A stretch of 11,396 bases of DNA from an uncultured Clostridia bacterium (GCA_934647305.1 CAKUFI010000082.1:1-11396), one strand, 5' to 3'. Shown: positions 1 to 7,006, numbered from the stretch's first letter. The notes: a model not told the origin generated them from the sequence alone. Program-made: numbers and translations.

Positions 1-70
1 GGACTTCAATCTATGGTCCCCGAATTCGTGTGCTGTCCGGCGGCAGCAACCGGGTGCAGGCACTGCCTGC
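1..70 (-). repeat. Family A hairpin repeat, copy A-2 (partial at window edge)
   Basis: Read on the minus strand this copy has a palindrome (GCAGGCA/TGCCTGC, 56-70), then a linker containing TTGCTGCCGCCG, then a hairpin with GGAC (1-4) and GTCC (16-19) closing an 11-base loop (catagattgaa, minus strand). It matches the copy at 103-180 at a constant 110-bp offset, so the two form a tandem pair. The loop and linker are conserved between copies while the stem bases differ. The outer part of the last stem probably lies beyond position 1. The function is unknown; no coding signal was recognised here. Confidence 0.75.
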
Positions 71-74
71 CCGC

Positions 75-98
75 AATCCGCAGGGAATCCTGCGGATT
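75..98. repeat. Perfect 10-bp hairpin between the two family A copies
   Basis: AATCCGCAGG (75-84) and CCTGCGGATT (89-98) form a perfect 10-bp stem with a 4-base loop. It lies between tandem family A copies downstream of prfC. No T-rich run follows on either strand, so it is not a classical terminator by itself. Confidence 0.6.
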
Positions 99-102
99 CG
101 AA

Positions 103-180
103 GAAACCAGCCGCTCCAATTTATGGCGGCTGGTTTCGTGTGCTATTCGGCGGCAGCAAGTGGGTGCAGGCTCAGCCTGC
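103..180 (-). repeat. Family A hairpin repeat, copy A-1, just after prfC
   Basis: This copy starts 5 bases beyond the prfC stop codon in the direction of prfC transcription. On the minus strand it has the palindrome GCAGGCT/AGCCTGC (166-180), the conserved linker, and a perfect 12-bp stem GAAACCAGCCGC/GCGGCTGGTTTC (103-114 with 126-137) around an 11-base loop (cataaattgga). The stem ends in TTTCTTCG on the minus strand, so it may also end prfC transcription as a weak intrinsic terminator. Bases 150-179 are the exact reverse complement of 2005-2034 (30 of 30 bases), which places an inverted copy on the other side of prfC. Confidence 0.8.
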
Positions 181-184
181 CCGG

Positions 185-1798
185 TTAGTCGAGCGTGTCG
201 GCCTCGGCGCGGTCGGCGGTCTCGGCAAGCACCAGGCCCTCGTTGTTCTCGCAGGCCAGACGGATGCTCCACTCGTTCTCGAAGAAGAGCACGTCGCGGC
301 CCGCGCGGTCGATGGCGGGCTCGGTGGTGGAGGTCAGGCGCAGCTTGTCGACCGGCTTGGGGCTCTTGACGATCCAGCGGACGTACTTGAACGGCAGGCT
401 CTCGCGGGTCAGGTCCACGCCGTATTCGGACTTGAGCCGATACTCCAGCACGTCCATCTGCAGCGCGCCAACCACGCCCGCGATCATCTCCTCGCGGCCG
501 ATGTGGGGGCGCTTGAAGGTCTGGATCGCGCCTTCCTGAGAAAGCTGGGTCACGCCCTTGAGGAACTGCTTGCGCTTCATGCTGTCCACCGGGCTGACGC
601 GGCAGAAGAACTCGGGCGCGAACAGCGGGATGCCTGAATAGCGAACCGGCTCGCCGGTGCACAGCGTGTCGCCCAGGCGGAACACGCCCGGATCGAACAG
701 GCCGATGATATCGCCCGCGTAGGCGGTTTCGACGGCCTCGTGCTCCTGCGCCATGAACTGCTGCGGCTGCTTGAGCACGATCTGGCCGTTCGAGGAGGAG
801 TGCCAGACCGACATGCCCTTCTCGAACACGCCCGAGCAGATGCGCATGAAGGCCAGGCGGTCGCGGTGGGCGGGGTTCATGTTGGCCTGAATCTTGAAGA
901 TGAAGCCGGTGAACTTGTCGCTGGCCGGGTCGATCGGGCCCTTGTCGGACACGCGCGCGGTGGGCGACTTGGTGTACTTGAGGAAGCGCTTGAGGAAGGG
1001 CTCCACGCCGAAGTTGTTGAACGCGCTGCCGAAGAACATGGGCGTGAGCTGGCCCGAGAGGATCATGTCCAGGTCGAACGGGTCGCCCGCCACGTCCAGC
1101 AGCTCGATGTCCTCGAGCAGTTTATTGTAGTATTCCTTGCCCAGCACGCCCGGCAGCTCCGGGTCGTCCAGCGCGAGCTCGCGCACCTCGACCTGCGTCT
1201 GGCCGTGGTTGCCGCCGGCGTACAGCTCCACCATGCGGGTGTCGCGGTGGAATACGCCCTTAAAATCGCCGTGGATGCCGATGGGCCAGTTGACCGGGCA
1301 GGAGCGGATGCCCAGCACGCTCTCCAGCTCCTCCATCAGGTCGAAGGGATCCTTGCCGGCGTGGTCGAGCTTGTTGACAAAGGTGAAGATCGGAATCGAG
1401 CGCAGGCGGCAGACCTTGAACAGCTTGATGGTCTGCTCCTCCACGCCCTTGGCGCAGTCGATCAGCATGACCGCGCTGTCGGCGGCGACCAGCGTGCGAT
1501 AGGTGTCCTCGGAGAAGTCCTGGTGGCCGGGGGTGTCCAGAATGTTGATGCGGTAGCCGTCAAAGTCGAACACCATCGCCGACGACGTGACCGAGATGCC
1601 GCGCTGCTTCTCGATCTCCATCCAGTCGGAGGTGGCGTGGCGCGAGGCCTTGCGCGCCTTGACCGAGCCGGCCTGGCGAATGGCGCCGCCGTAGAGCAGC
1701 AGCTTTTCGGTCAGGGTGGTTTTACCTGCGTCGGGGTGGGAAATGATGGCGAAGGTGCGCCGGCGCGCAACCTCGCGGGCGAGTTCGGGATGTTCCAT
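185..1798 (-). CDS. prfC: Peptide chain release factor 3 (RF3), translational GTPase
   Basis: RF3 is the cytoplasmic GTPase that recycles RF1/RF2 from ribosomes after peptide release. The 537-residue product has the family's usual length. Translational GTPase motifs are all visible: P-loop SHPDAGKTT (20-28), the switch I segment with RGISVTSS (66-73), DTPGHQDFSEDTYR (88-101) and NKLD (142-145). The SHPDAGKTT form of the P-loop, with its early EVARRRTFAIISHPDAGKTT context, is typical of RF3 rather than EF-G. The start at 1798 is chosen because a strong AAAGGAGGA site (about 1806-1814) lies 8 bases upstream; an in-frame ATG 33 bases earlier lies on the wrong side of that site. It is the only gene on the minus strand here and appears monocistronic, ending directly against a family A repeat. 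Nothing is missing or frameshifted. Confidence 0.97.
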   Translation of the reverse strand: MEHPELAREVARRRTFAIISHPDAGKTTLTEKLLLYGGAIRQAGSVKARKASRHATSDWMEIEKQRGISVTSSAMVFDFDGYRINILDTPGHQDFSEDTYRTLVAADSAVMLIDCAKGVEEQTIKLFKVCRLRSIPIFTFVNKLDHAGKDPFDLMEELESVLGIRSCPVNWPIGIHGDFKGVFHRDTRMVELYAGGNHGQTQVEVRELALDDPELPGVLGKEYYNKLLEDIELLDVAGDPFDLDMILSGQLTPMFFGSAFNNFGVEPFLKRFLKYTKSPTARVSDKGPIDPASDKFTGFIFKIQANMNPAHRDRLAFMRICSGVFEKGMSVWHSSSNGQIVLKQPQQFMAQEHEAVETAYAGDIIGLFDPGVFRLGDTLCTGEPVRYSGIPLFAPEFFCRVSPVDSMKRKQFLKGVTQLSQEGAIQTFKRPHIGREEMIAGVVGALQMDVLEYRLKSEYGVDLTRESLPFKYVRWIVKSPKPVDKLRLTSTTEPAIDRAGRDVLFFENEWSIRLACENNEGLVLAETADRAEADTLD

Positions 1799-2004
1799 GT
1801 ATGTATCCTCCTTTGGTGTGTTGGGGTGCAAAGCCGGGTCTGCGCGGTATCAAATCGGGTACATACGAAGCCTCCTCGCCTGCTTGTGACGGGCACTTAC
1901 ACACCCATCTTATCTTACTTATTTTACCCCAATTTCCGCGCGCTGTACGCAAGTTTTGGTTAAACCTATTGAAGGGACGATCGAGAGGCGATCGGCAGGG
2001 CCGA

Positions 2005-2083
2005 CAGGCTGAGCCTGCACCCACTTGCTGCCGCGGGTTCCATCGACGACTATCGGCCGCCATAGATTGGAGCGGCCGAAGTC
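2005..2083 (+). repeat. Family A hairpin repeat, copy A-3 (inverted relative to A-1/A-2)
   Basis: Bases 2005-2034 are identical over 30 bases to the reverse complement of 150-179. The second hairpin has stem TCGGCCGC/GCGGCCGA (2053-2060 with 2072-2079) around the 11-base loop catagattgga. An outer GAC/GTC pair (2048-2050 with 2081-2083) continues the stem past a small internal loop. Compared with copy A-1, the loop differs by one base while the stem differs at several paired positions and stays paired, for example an A-T pair there is a G-C pair here. That pattern is expected of a conserved RNA or single-stranded DNA structure. Its biological role is unknown. Confidence 0.8.
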
Positions 2084-2160
2084 TATGTTTTTGCGTTGCG
2101 CCGCATTCTGCGAGCCACGTCTCTGCATCCACTCTCGCCACGCAGGTTGCTGTACTCCTT

Positions 2161-2424
2161 GGGAGAGCTCGAGAGGGCCGCAGTCCTCTCGAATTCAAAT
2201 CGAGCCAAGCGACATGCGCGGTGGGCGCGGACAATTTTTCTGGCGGGGATTCCGAGCGTGTTCCATTTATATCCAAGACTTATTTACATTGAAATATGCT
2301 CGAAGCCCCAGAAGAAAATTTGATTCCCTGCAGGCTCCGCGCCCGAAAAATCTTTGATTTTTAGCGGAGACTGGAGAGGGTGGCAGTGGCGGGGGAGCCT
2401 GCTTCCCCGCCACACGGCTTGTCG
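2161..2424 (+). repeat. Family B structured repeat, copy B-1
   Basis: The element shares long near-identical blocks with 8908-9126, interrupted by an unrelated central segment. Hairpins in order: CGAGAGG/CCTCTCG (2170-2176 with 2185-2191); a decayed equivalent of the second hairpin near 2200-2229; a long imperfect stem (2232-2257 with 2298-2322) whose sequence is unlike copy B-2 but which sits at the same place; CTCCGC...GCGGAG enclosing AAAAATC/GATTTTT (about 2335-2370); and GGGGGAGC/GCTTCCCC around 2391-2408. Unlike B-2 and B-3 it lacks the final TTGTCAAAA hairpin and does not abut a terminator, so it may be an older, decayed copy. An open frame on its opposite strand is also present in B-2, but it follows the repeat, not a gene. 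Confidence 0.75.
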
Positions 2425-2440
2425 ATTTAACATTCGCTGG

Positions 2441-2469
2441 TAGATAAGAAGGCGAATATCGCGTACAAT
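2441..2469 (+). promoter_or_regulatory. Candidate sigma-A promoter of the DUF1858 gene
   Basis: TAGATA (2441-2446, 4 of 6 matches to the -35 consensus) and TACAAT (2464-2469, 5 of 6 to the -10 consensus) are separated by exactly 17 bases. Transcription would start near 2476, leaving a leader of about 35 bases. An inverted repeat ATTCGC (2432-2437) / GCGAAT (2452-2457) overlaps the promoter and might be an operator. Confidence 0.55.
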
Positions 2470-2510
2470 AACCATGTTGACTGGAAACCGGAAAAAAGGA
2501 GGTTGCGACC

Positions 2511-2714
2511 ATGATCAACAAGAAGATGAGCATCATCGAGGTGCTGCGCATCAACCGCGACACCGCCCCCATCCTGATGGACTTCGGCATGCACTGCCTG
2601 GGCTGCCCGCACGCGACGGCGGAGAGCCTGGAGGACGCCTGCGCGGCGCACGGCGTGAGTGTGGACGAACTGGTGGATAAGCTGAACGCTTTCCTGGCCG
2701 AGCAGTCCAAGTAA
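2511..2714 (+). CDS. DUF1858 small cysteine-pair protein
   Basis: This 67-residue protein consists of a single DUF1858 domain, the small helical domain also seen at the N-terminus of ScdA/Ric-type iron-sulfur repair proteins and named in the literature of the hybrid-cluster protein as an associated redox disulfide domain. The diagnostic MHCLGCPHA segment carries Cys29 and Cys32, which could form a disulfide or bind a metal. The rest is short amphipathic helices ending in LVDKLNAFLAEQ. It stands alone, without the hemerythrin-like part of ScdA. AAAGGAGG (about 2496-2503) lies 7 bases before the ATG, making the start secure. It has its own likely promoter and is followed by the DnaA-box-rich gap, so coupling to the next gene is uncertain. 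A redox or Fe-S role is inferred from the family. Confidence 0.85.
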   Translation: MINKKMSIIEVLRINRDTAPILMDFGMHCLGCPHATAESLEDACAAHGVSVDELVDKLNAFLAEQSK

Positions 2715-2723
2715 GGCGCAAAA

Positions 2724-2888
2724 TGTGGATAACTTCGGTGAGGGCAAGGTTTTTCCACCTGTTCAGCATGAAGTTATCCACATTTTTGTTTGAAAAGCGG
2801 TGGATAATGTGGACAACCGCCTGTGTATTGCGTGCATAGTGGGGATAAATCATCCACAGCGTCCGGCCGCATCACATATTTTTCCACA
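2724..2888. other. Cluster of DnaA-box-like 9-mers
   Basis: Eight sites resembling TTATCCACA lie within 165 bp. Exact matches are 2724-2732 (minus) and 2774-2782 (plus). 2880-2888 (TTTTCCACA, plus) fits the relaxed TTWTNCACA form. One-mismatch sites are 2799-2807 (TTATCCACC, minus), 2808-2816 (TTGTCCACA, minus, directly adjacent), 2840-2848 (TTATCCCCA, minus) and 2850-2858 (TCATCCACA, plus). 2751-2759 (TTTTCCACC, plus) has two mismatches. The gap lies between the DUF1858 gene and the phosphohexomutase gene. DnaA binding is inferred from site density; the region could be an origin part, a DnaA-titrating cluster or a DnaA-controlled promoter. No long AT-only unwinding stretch is obvious. Confidence 0.75.
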
Positions 2889-2923
2889 CCCCTGAGCATA
2901 AACAAGAGAAGGAAGTGCGTATT

Positions 2924-4651
2924 ATGACCCCTCGTGAGGCTTACGAACAGTGGCTCAAGGACTTCGCGGACGACCGTGAGACGGTGGACGAGCTGCTCTC
3001 CATTCAAAACGACGAAAAGGAAATCGAGGATCGCTTTTATACCGACCTGAGCTTCGGCACGGCCGGCCTGCGCGGCGTGCTCGGCGCGGGCAGCAACCGC
3101 ATGAACTGCTACGTGGTGCGCCGGGCGACCCAGGCGCTGGCAAAGTACATCCTATCCACCCCCGGCCAGGCCGAGCGCGGCGTGGTCATCGCCTATGACT
3201 CCCGCCGGTTCAGCGACCGCTTTGCCAAGCAGGCGGCGCTGGTGCTGTGCAAGATGGGCGTGAAGGTCTACCTGTTCGAGTCGCTGCGGCCGGTGCCCAT
3301 GCTGTCCTTCGCGGTGCGCCACCTGAAGGCCATCGCGGGCATCGTGATCACCGCCAGCCACAACCCCGCGCAATACAACGGCTACAAGGTCTACTGGGAG
3401 GACGGCGGCCAGATGCCTCCCGAGCGCGCCGACAAGATCCTGGAGCTGATTCACCAGACCACCTATCAGGAAAGCGCGCCCATGGACGAGGACAAGGCGC
3501 TTGAAAGCGGCCTTCTGCAGATCATCGGCAAGGACGTGGACGACGCGTACATGGCCTGCGTGGAGAGCCTGGCCATTTCGCCCGAGCTGGATCGCGAGAT
3601 GGGCGACAAGCTGACCATCGTCTACACCCCCCTGCACGGCTCGGGCAACATCCCGGTGCGCCGCGCGCTGGCCGACATGGGCTTTACCCGCGTGTTCGTC
3701 GTGCCGGAGCAGGAAAAGCCCGACCCGACCTTCCACACCGTGCGCGTGCCCAACCCCGAGGATCCGGCGGCGTTCAAGCTGGCGCTGGAGCTGCAGAAGA
3801 AGGTGCACGCCGACCTGGTGTTCGGCACTGACCCGGACTGCGACCGCGTGGGCATCGCGGTGCTGGACGGCGAGGGCAGGGTGCATGCGCTCAGCGGCAA
3901 CCAGATCGGCTGCCTGCTGCTGCACTACATCCTCGACCGCCGCAGGGCGAACGGCACGCTGCCGAAGAACGCCGCCGCGGTCAAGTCGATCGTGTCCACC
4001 GAGCTGGCGCGCGCCATCTGTGACGACTACGGCTGCGCGATGGTCGAGACGCTGACCGGCTTCAAGTTCATCGCCGAGAAGATCGAGCAGTTCACCGAGA
4101 CCGGCGAGCACACGTTCGTGTTCGGCTTCGAGGAGTCCTGCGGCTACCTCAGCGGCACCGAGGTGCGCGACAAGGACGGCGTGAACGCCAGCCTGCTCAT
4201 CGCCGAGACCGCCGCCTGGTACAAGAAGCAGAACATGACCCTCTACGACGCGCTCGAGGCCATCTACAAGAAGTACGGCTATTACGACTCCAAGGTCACC
4301 TCCTTCGCGCTGTCCGGCATGGACGGCCTGCAGAAGATGGGCGCGCTGATGAGCGACCTGCGCGAAAAGGTGCCCGCCGACTTCGCGGGCAAGCGCGTGC
4401 TGGCCGTGCGCGACTACCTCAAGGGCGAGCGCGTGGATACCCAGGGCAGCGTCAGCGCCCTGGAGCAGGGAAAGAGCAACGTGCTGTACTACGAGCTGGA
4501 GGACGGCGCGTGGATCTGCGTGCGCCCCAGCGGCACCGAGCCCAAGGTCAAGCTCTACGTCAACGCCATGTCCGCCTCGCACGAGGAAACCGAAAAGCAG
4601 CTTCAGGCGCTCTCCGACGCGGCGGTGGACTGCCTGAACAGCCTGCTGTGA
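2924..4651 (+). CDS. Alpha-D-phosphohexomutase (phosphoglucomutase/phosphomannomutase)
   Basis: The enzyme interconverts hexose 1- and 6-phosphates through a phosphoserine intermediate and links sugar breakdown to nucleotide-sugar synthesis in the cytoplasm. The 575-residue length and N-terminal YxxWL context match the long PgcA-like branch of Firmicutes. All four active-site elements are visible: TASHNPAQYNGYKVY with the catalytic Ser145, the metal-binding DPDCDR (303-308), the sugar-recognition segment GFEESCGYL, and the phosphate loop RPSGTEPKVKLY with Ser536-Gly-Thr-Glu-Pro540. The ATG at 2924 is preferred over an in-frame GTG at 2915 because AGAAGGAAG (2906-2914) then lies about 9 bases upstream; the GTG would directly follow it. 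Its stop overlaps the start of the next gene. Whether glucose, mannose or another sugar is preferred cannot be read from the sequence. Confidence 0.95.
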   Translation: MTPREAYEQWLKDFADDRETVDELLSIQNDEKEIEDRFYTDLSFGTAGLRGVLGAGSNRMNCYVVRRATQALAKYILSTPGQAERGVVIAYDSRRFSDRFAKQAALVLCKMGVKVYLFESLRPVPMLSFAVRHLKAIAGIVITASHNPAQYNGYKVYWEDGGQMPPERADKILELIHQTTYQESAPMDEDKALESGLLQIIGKDVDDAYMACVESLAISPELDREMGDKLTIVYTPLHGSGNIPVRRALADMGFTRVFVVPEQEKPDPTFHTVRVPNPEDPAAFKLALELQKKVHADLVFGTDPDCDRVGIAVLDGEGRVHALSGNQIGCLLLHYILDRRRANGTLPKNAAAVKSIVSTELARAICDDYGCAMVETLTGFKFIAEKIEQFTETGEHTFVFGFEESCGYLSGTEVRDKDGVNASLLIAETAAWYKKQNMTLYDALEAIYKKYGYYDSKVTSFALSGMDGLQKMGALMSDLREKVPADFAGKRVLAVRDYLKGERVDTQGSVSALEQGKSNVLYYELEDGAWICVRPSGTEPKVKLYVNAMSASHEETEKQLQALSDAAVDCLNSLL

Positions 4652-5244
4652 AGCTGTACCTGATCCGGCACGGCCAGAGTGTGGCCAATCGCGACCATAT
4701 CTCCGCCGGCTGGGGCGAGTTTCCGCTGACCGAGCTGGGCAGGGAGCAGGCCAGGCGCGTGGGCGAGTATCTCCGCAGGATGAAGCCCTTTGACAAAATC
4801 TACGTCAGCGACCTGGTTCGCACCCGGCAGACCTTCGAATGCGCCTTCGGCCCCGAGACCGAGCACGTGCTCTGCCCGCTGATTCGCGAGGTGCACGCGC
4901 CCTTCGCGGGGAGGAGCTTTGCCGAGCTGGTCGAGGAATATGGCCCGGATTACCAGGCGGCCATGCGCAGGATGGACTACAGCGCGTTCGGCGGCGAAGG
5001 CCCTCAGGAGCTGGCCGCGCGCCTTCTGGCCTTCCGCGACCAGGTCGCGGCGGACAACCTCGAGCGCGTCGCGGCGGTGTGCCACGCGGGCGTCATCCGC
5101 GCCTTCCTCGCGCTCACAGTGGGCGTGCCCTCGACCGAGCTGCGCCCCTTTACCGACAACTGCTCCATCAGCGTGTTTGAATACGACCGGAACGAAAACA
5201 TCTGGCGCCTGCGCCACCACAACTGGGTGCCGGAGCTGGAGTGA
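4648..5244 (+). CDS. Histidine phosphatase family protein (phosphoglycerate mutase-like)
   Basis: This 198-residue protein belongs to the histidine phosphatase (PGAM/CobC-like) superfamily of cytoplasmic phosphomonoesterases. It opens with KLYLIRHGQSVANRD, in which His8 is the expected phospho-accepting residue; Arg7 and the later DLVRTRQT support phosphate binding. Glu81 in REVHAPFAGRSF is a plausible acid, and His146 in VCHAGVIRAFL is the second catalytic histidine. Translation is taken to start at GTG 4648 because it overlaps the upstream stop as GTGA, a translational coupling arrangement, and puts the RHG motif at the usual N-terminal position; longer readings run into the preceding gene out of frame. 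Its substrate is unknown. Coupling to the phosphohexomutase and to the glycosidase 22 bp downstream suggests a sugar phosphate, but that is inference. Confidence 0.9.
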   Translation: MKLYLIRHGQSVANRDHISAGWGEFPLTELGREQARRVGEYLRRMKPFDKIYVSDLVRTRQTFECAFGPETEHVLCPLIREVHAPFAGRSFAELVEEYGPDYQAAMRRMDYSAFGGEGPQELAARLLAFRDQVAADNLERVAAVCHAGVIRAFLALTVGVPSTELRPFTDNCSISVFEYDRNENIWRLRHHNWVPELE

Positions 5245-5266
5245 CGAATGAAAGGAGAAATACACG

Positions 5267-7006
5267 ATGATCGACCTGAGACTGGAGTACCCGCGCCCGC
5301 AGCTGGAGCGCGAGGACTGGCTGAGCCTGAACGGCGAATGGGATTTTGAAGTGGACGACGGCATGAACGGCGAGGGCCTGAAGTACTATGAGCGCGAATC
5401 GCTGGCGCAGCGCATACTGGTGCCCTACTGCCCGGAAAGCGACCTGTCCGGCATCGGCCGCAAGGAGTTCATGAACTGCGTGTGGTACCGCAAAAGCATC
5501 GACCTGCCCGAGTCCTTCAAGGGCAAGCGGGCGCTGCTGCACTTCGGCGCGGTGGACTACCACGCCAAGGTATACGTCAACGGCCAGCTCGCGGGCGAGC
5601 ACAAGGGCGGCTACACGCCGTTCTGCCTGGACGTGACCGACCTGCTGAAGGCCGAGGGCAACTACATCACCCTGTGCGCCTATGATGACGTGCGCGGCAT
5701 GCAGCAGCCCGTGGGCAAGCAGTGCAAGTTCCAGCATTCGGCCGGCTGCCACTACACCCGCACGACCGGCATCTGGCAGAGCGTGTGGATGGAGCCGGTC
5801 AGCCCGGCGCGCCTGGTTTCCTATAAGACCTATTCGGACATCGCCCACTGCACGGAGACGCTGCAGGTGACGCTCACCCGCCCGGCGATCGGCAGGACGC
5901 TGACCGTGCGCGCGCTGTTTGACGGCCGCGAGATGGCGGTTTCCCAGCAGAAGGTGTGCTCCGAGGCGGTCACGGTGACGCTGAACCTGGCCGAGAAGCA
6001 CCTGTGGGATCTGGGGCAGGGCAACCTGTACGACCTGGAGTTCACGCTGAGCGACGGCGAGGCGACCCTCGACGCGGCGAAGGGCTACTTCGGCCTGCGC
6101 GAGGTGGGCCTGAACGAGAAGGGCATGACGATCAACGGACGCGTGTTCTTCGGCCGCTGGGTGCTGGATCAGGGCTTCTATCCGGACGGCATCTACACCG
6201 CCCCCTCGGACGCGGCGCTCAAGAAGGACATCGAGGACTCGATGCGCCTGGGCTTCAACGGCGCACGCCTGCACCAGAAGGTGTTCGAGCCGAGGTTCCT
6301 GTATTGGGCCGATAAGCTGGGCTACGTCGTCTGGGGCGAGCAGGCCAGCTGGGGCCTGGACATCACCCGCTTCGACGTGGTGAACTGGTTCCTGCCCGAG
6401 TGGCTCGAGGCCATGGAGCGCGACTTCAGCCATCCCAGTCTGATCGGCTGGTGCCCGCTCAACGAGACCTGGGACATTGACGGCAGGCGCCAGTGCGACG
6501 ACGCGCTGCGCATGATCTATCTGGCCACCAAGGCCGCCGACCCGACCCGTCCGGTCATCGATACCAGCGGCAACTATCACGTCGTCACCGACCTCTTCGA
6601 CGTGCACGACTACCTGCAGGATCCGGCCGAGTTCGCCAAGTGCTACAGCCGCATCGACGAGGGCATTGTGCTCGACCAGGTGGAGCGCGCCACCCCCGGC
6701 CGTCAGAAGTACACCGGCGGCCCGGTCTTCGTCAGCGAGTACGGCGGCATCAAGTGGGCCGTGGGCGAGCAGCAGGACGCGTGGGGCTACGGCAAGTCCG
6801 TCCAGACCCCCGAGGAGTTCCTCGAGCGCTACAAGGGCCTGACCGACGCGCTGCTGGACAACGAGCGCATCTGCGCCTTCTGCTACACCCAGCTCTACGA
6901 TGTGGAGCAGGAGCAGAACGGCCTGATGACCTATGACCGCAAGTTCAAGTTCGACCCCGCGCTCTTCCACGCCATCAACACCCGCAAGGCGAAGATCGAG
7001 GAATAA
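5267..7006 (+). CDS. Glycoside hydrolase family 2 protein (beta-galactosidase/beta-glucuronidase type)
   Basis: GH2 enzymes hydrolyse beta-linked sugars with retention of configuration. The 579 residues show the family's domain order: a jelly-roll sugar-binding domain (about 1-180, with LNGEWDFEVD, VWYRKSIDLP, LHFGAVDYHAKVYVNG and GIWQSVWME), an immunoglobulin-like domain (about 185-280), and a TIM barrel (about 285-579). In the barrel the acid/base is Glu400 in CPLNETWD and the nucleophile is Glu491 in VFVSEYGG. There is no signal peptide, so it should act in the cytoplasm on imported oligosaccharides. It is short relative to LacZ and lacks the extra C-terminal domains. GAAAGGAG lies 9 bases before the ATG, and the gene follows the phosphatase after 22 bp. 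A terminator follows, so it ends the operon. The exact sugar (galactoside, glucuronide, mannoside) cannot be decided. Confidence 0.92.
   Translation: MIDLRLEYPRPQLEREDWLSLNGEWDFEVDDGMNGEGLKYYERESLAQRILVPYCPESDLSGIGRKEFMNCVWYRKSIDLPESFKGKRALLHFGAVDYHAKVYVNGQLAGEHKGGYTPFCLDVTDLLKAEGNYITLCAYDDVRGMQQPVGKQCKFQHSAGCHYTRTTGIWQSVWMEPVSPARLVSYKTYSDIAHCTETLQVTLTRPAIGRTLTVRALFDGREMAVSQQKVCSEAVTVTLNLAEKHLWDLGQGNLYDLEFTLSDGEATLDAAKGYFGLREVGLNEKGMTINGRVFFGRWVLDQGFYPDGIYTAPSDAALKKDIEDSMRLGFNGARLHQKVFEPRFLYWADKLGYVVWGEQASWGLDITRFDVVNWFLPEWLEAMERDFSHPSLIGWCPLNETWDIDGRRQCDDALRMIYLATKAADPTRPVIDTSGNYHVVTDLFDVHDYLQDPAEFAKCYSRIDEGIVLDQVERATPGRQKYTGGPVFVSEYGGIKWAVGEQQDAWGYGKSVQTPEEFLERYKGLTDALLDNERICAFCYTQLYDVEQEQNGLMTYDRKFKFDPALFHAINTRKAKIEE

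Larger units (their letters stand above)
1799..2510. other. 712-bp gene-free stretch: prfC leader, family A copy, family B copy, DUF1858 promoter
   Basis: No convincing coding region lies here. Bases 1799-1976 are the prfC upstream region; a TAAAAT hexamer on the minus strand (1921-1926) could be a -10 element, but no matching -35 was found. GGTT-a-AACC at about 1958-1966 is a small palindrome, and CGATCG occurs twice around 1978-1997, able to pair. A family A copy follows at 2005-2083, a family B copy at 2161-2424 and a candidate promoter at 2441-2469. Bases 2084-2160 join A and B and show nothing recognised. Open frames across the stretch are explained by repeat sequence and have no ribosome binding sites. 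Confidence 0.7.

Noticed and set aside
740..1963. Long plus-strand open frame opposite prfC (407 codons)
   Set aside because: It is antisense to an intact RF3 gene in a GC-rich genome, has a low-complexity Val/Leu/Ala/His composition and no ribosome binding site.
2084..2430. Possible CRISPR or tandem-repeat array because of repeated blocks
   Set aside because: There are no regular short direct repeats with unique spacers and no cas genes; the similarity is to distant dispersed copies.
2267..2758. Minus-strand open frame with a proline-rich segment (GKQAPPPLPPSPVSAKN), echoed by a similar frame at 8944-9237
   Set aside because: The shared peptide is just the reverse strand of the family B repeat; there is no ribosome binding site, frames join unrelated flanks, and hairpin conservation explains the similarity better than coding.
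3152..4582. 476-codon minus-strand open frame opposite the phosphohexomutase gene
   Set aside because: The plus-strand gene is complete with four active-site motifs; the reverse frame shows no recognisable domain or start signal.
5168..6970. 600-codon minus-strand open frame opposite the GH2 gene
   Set aside because: Its composition is typical of antisense frames in GC-rich DNA, and the plus strand has all GH2 motifs with a good start.
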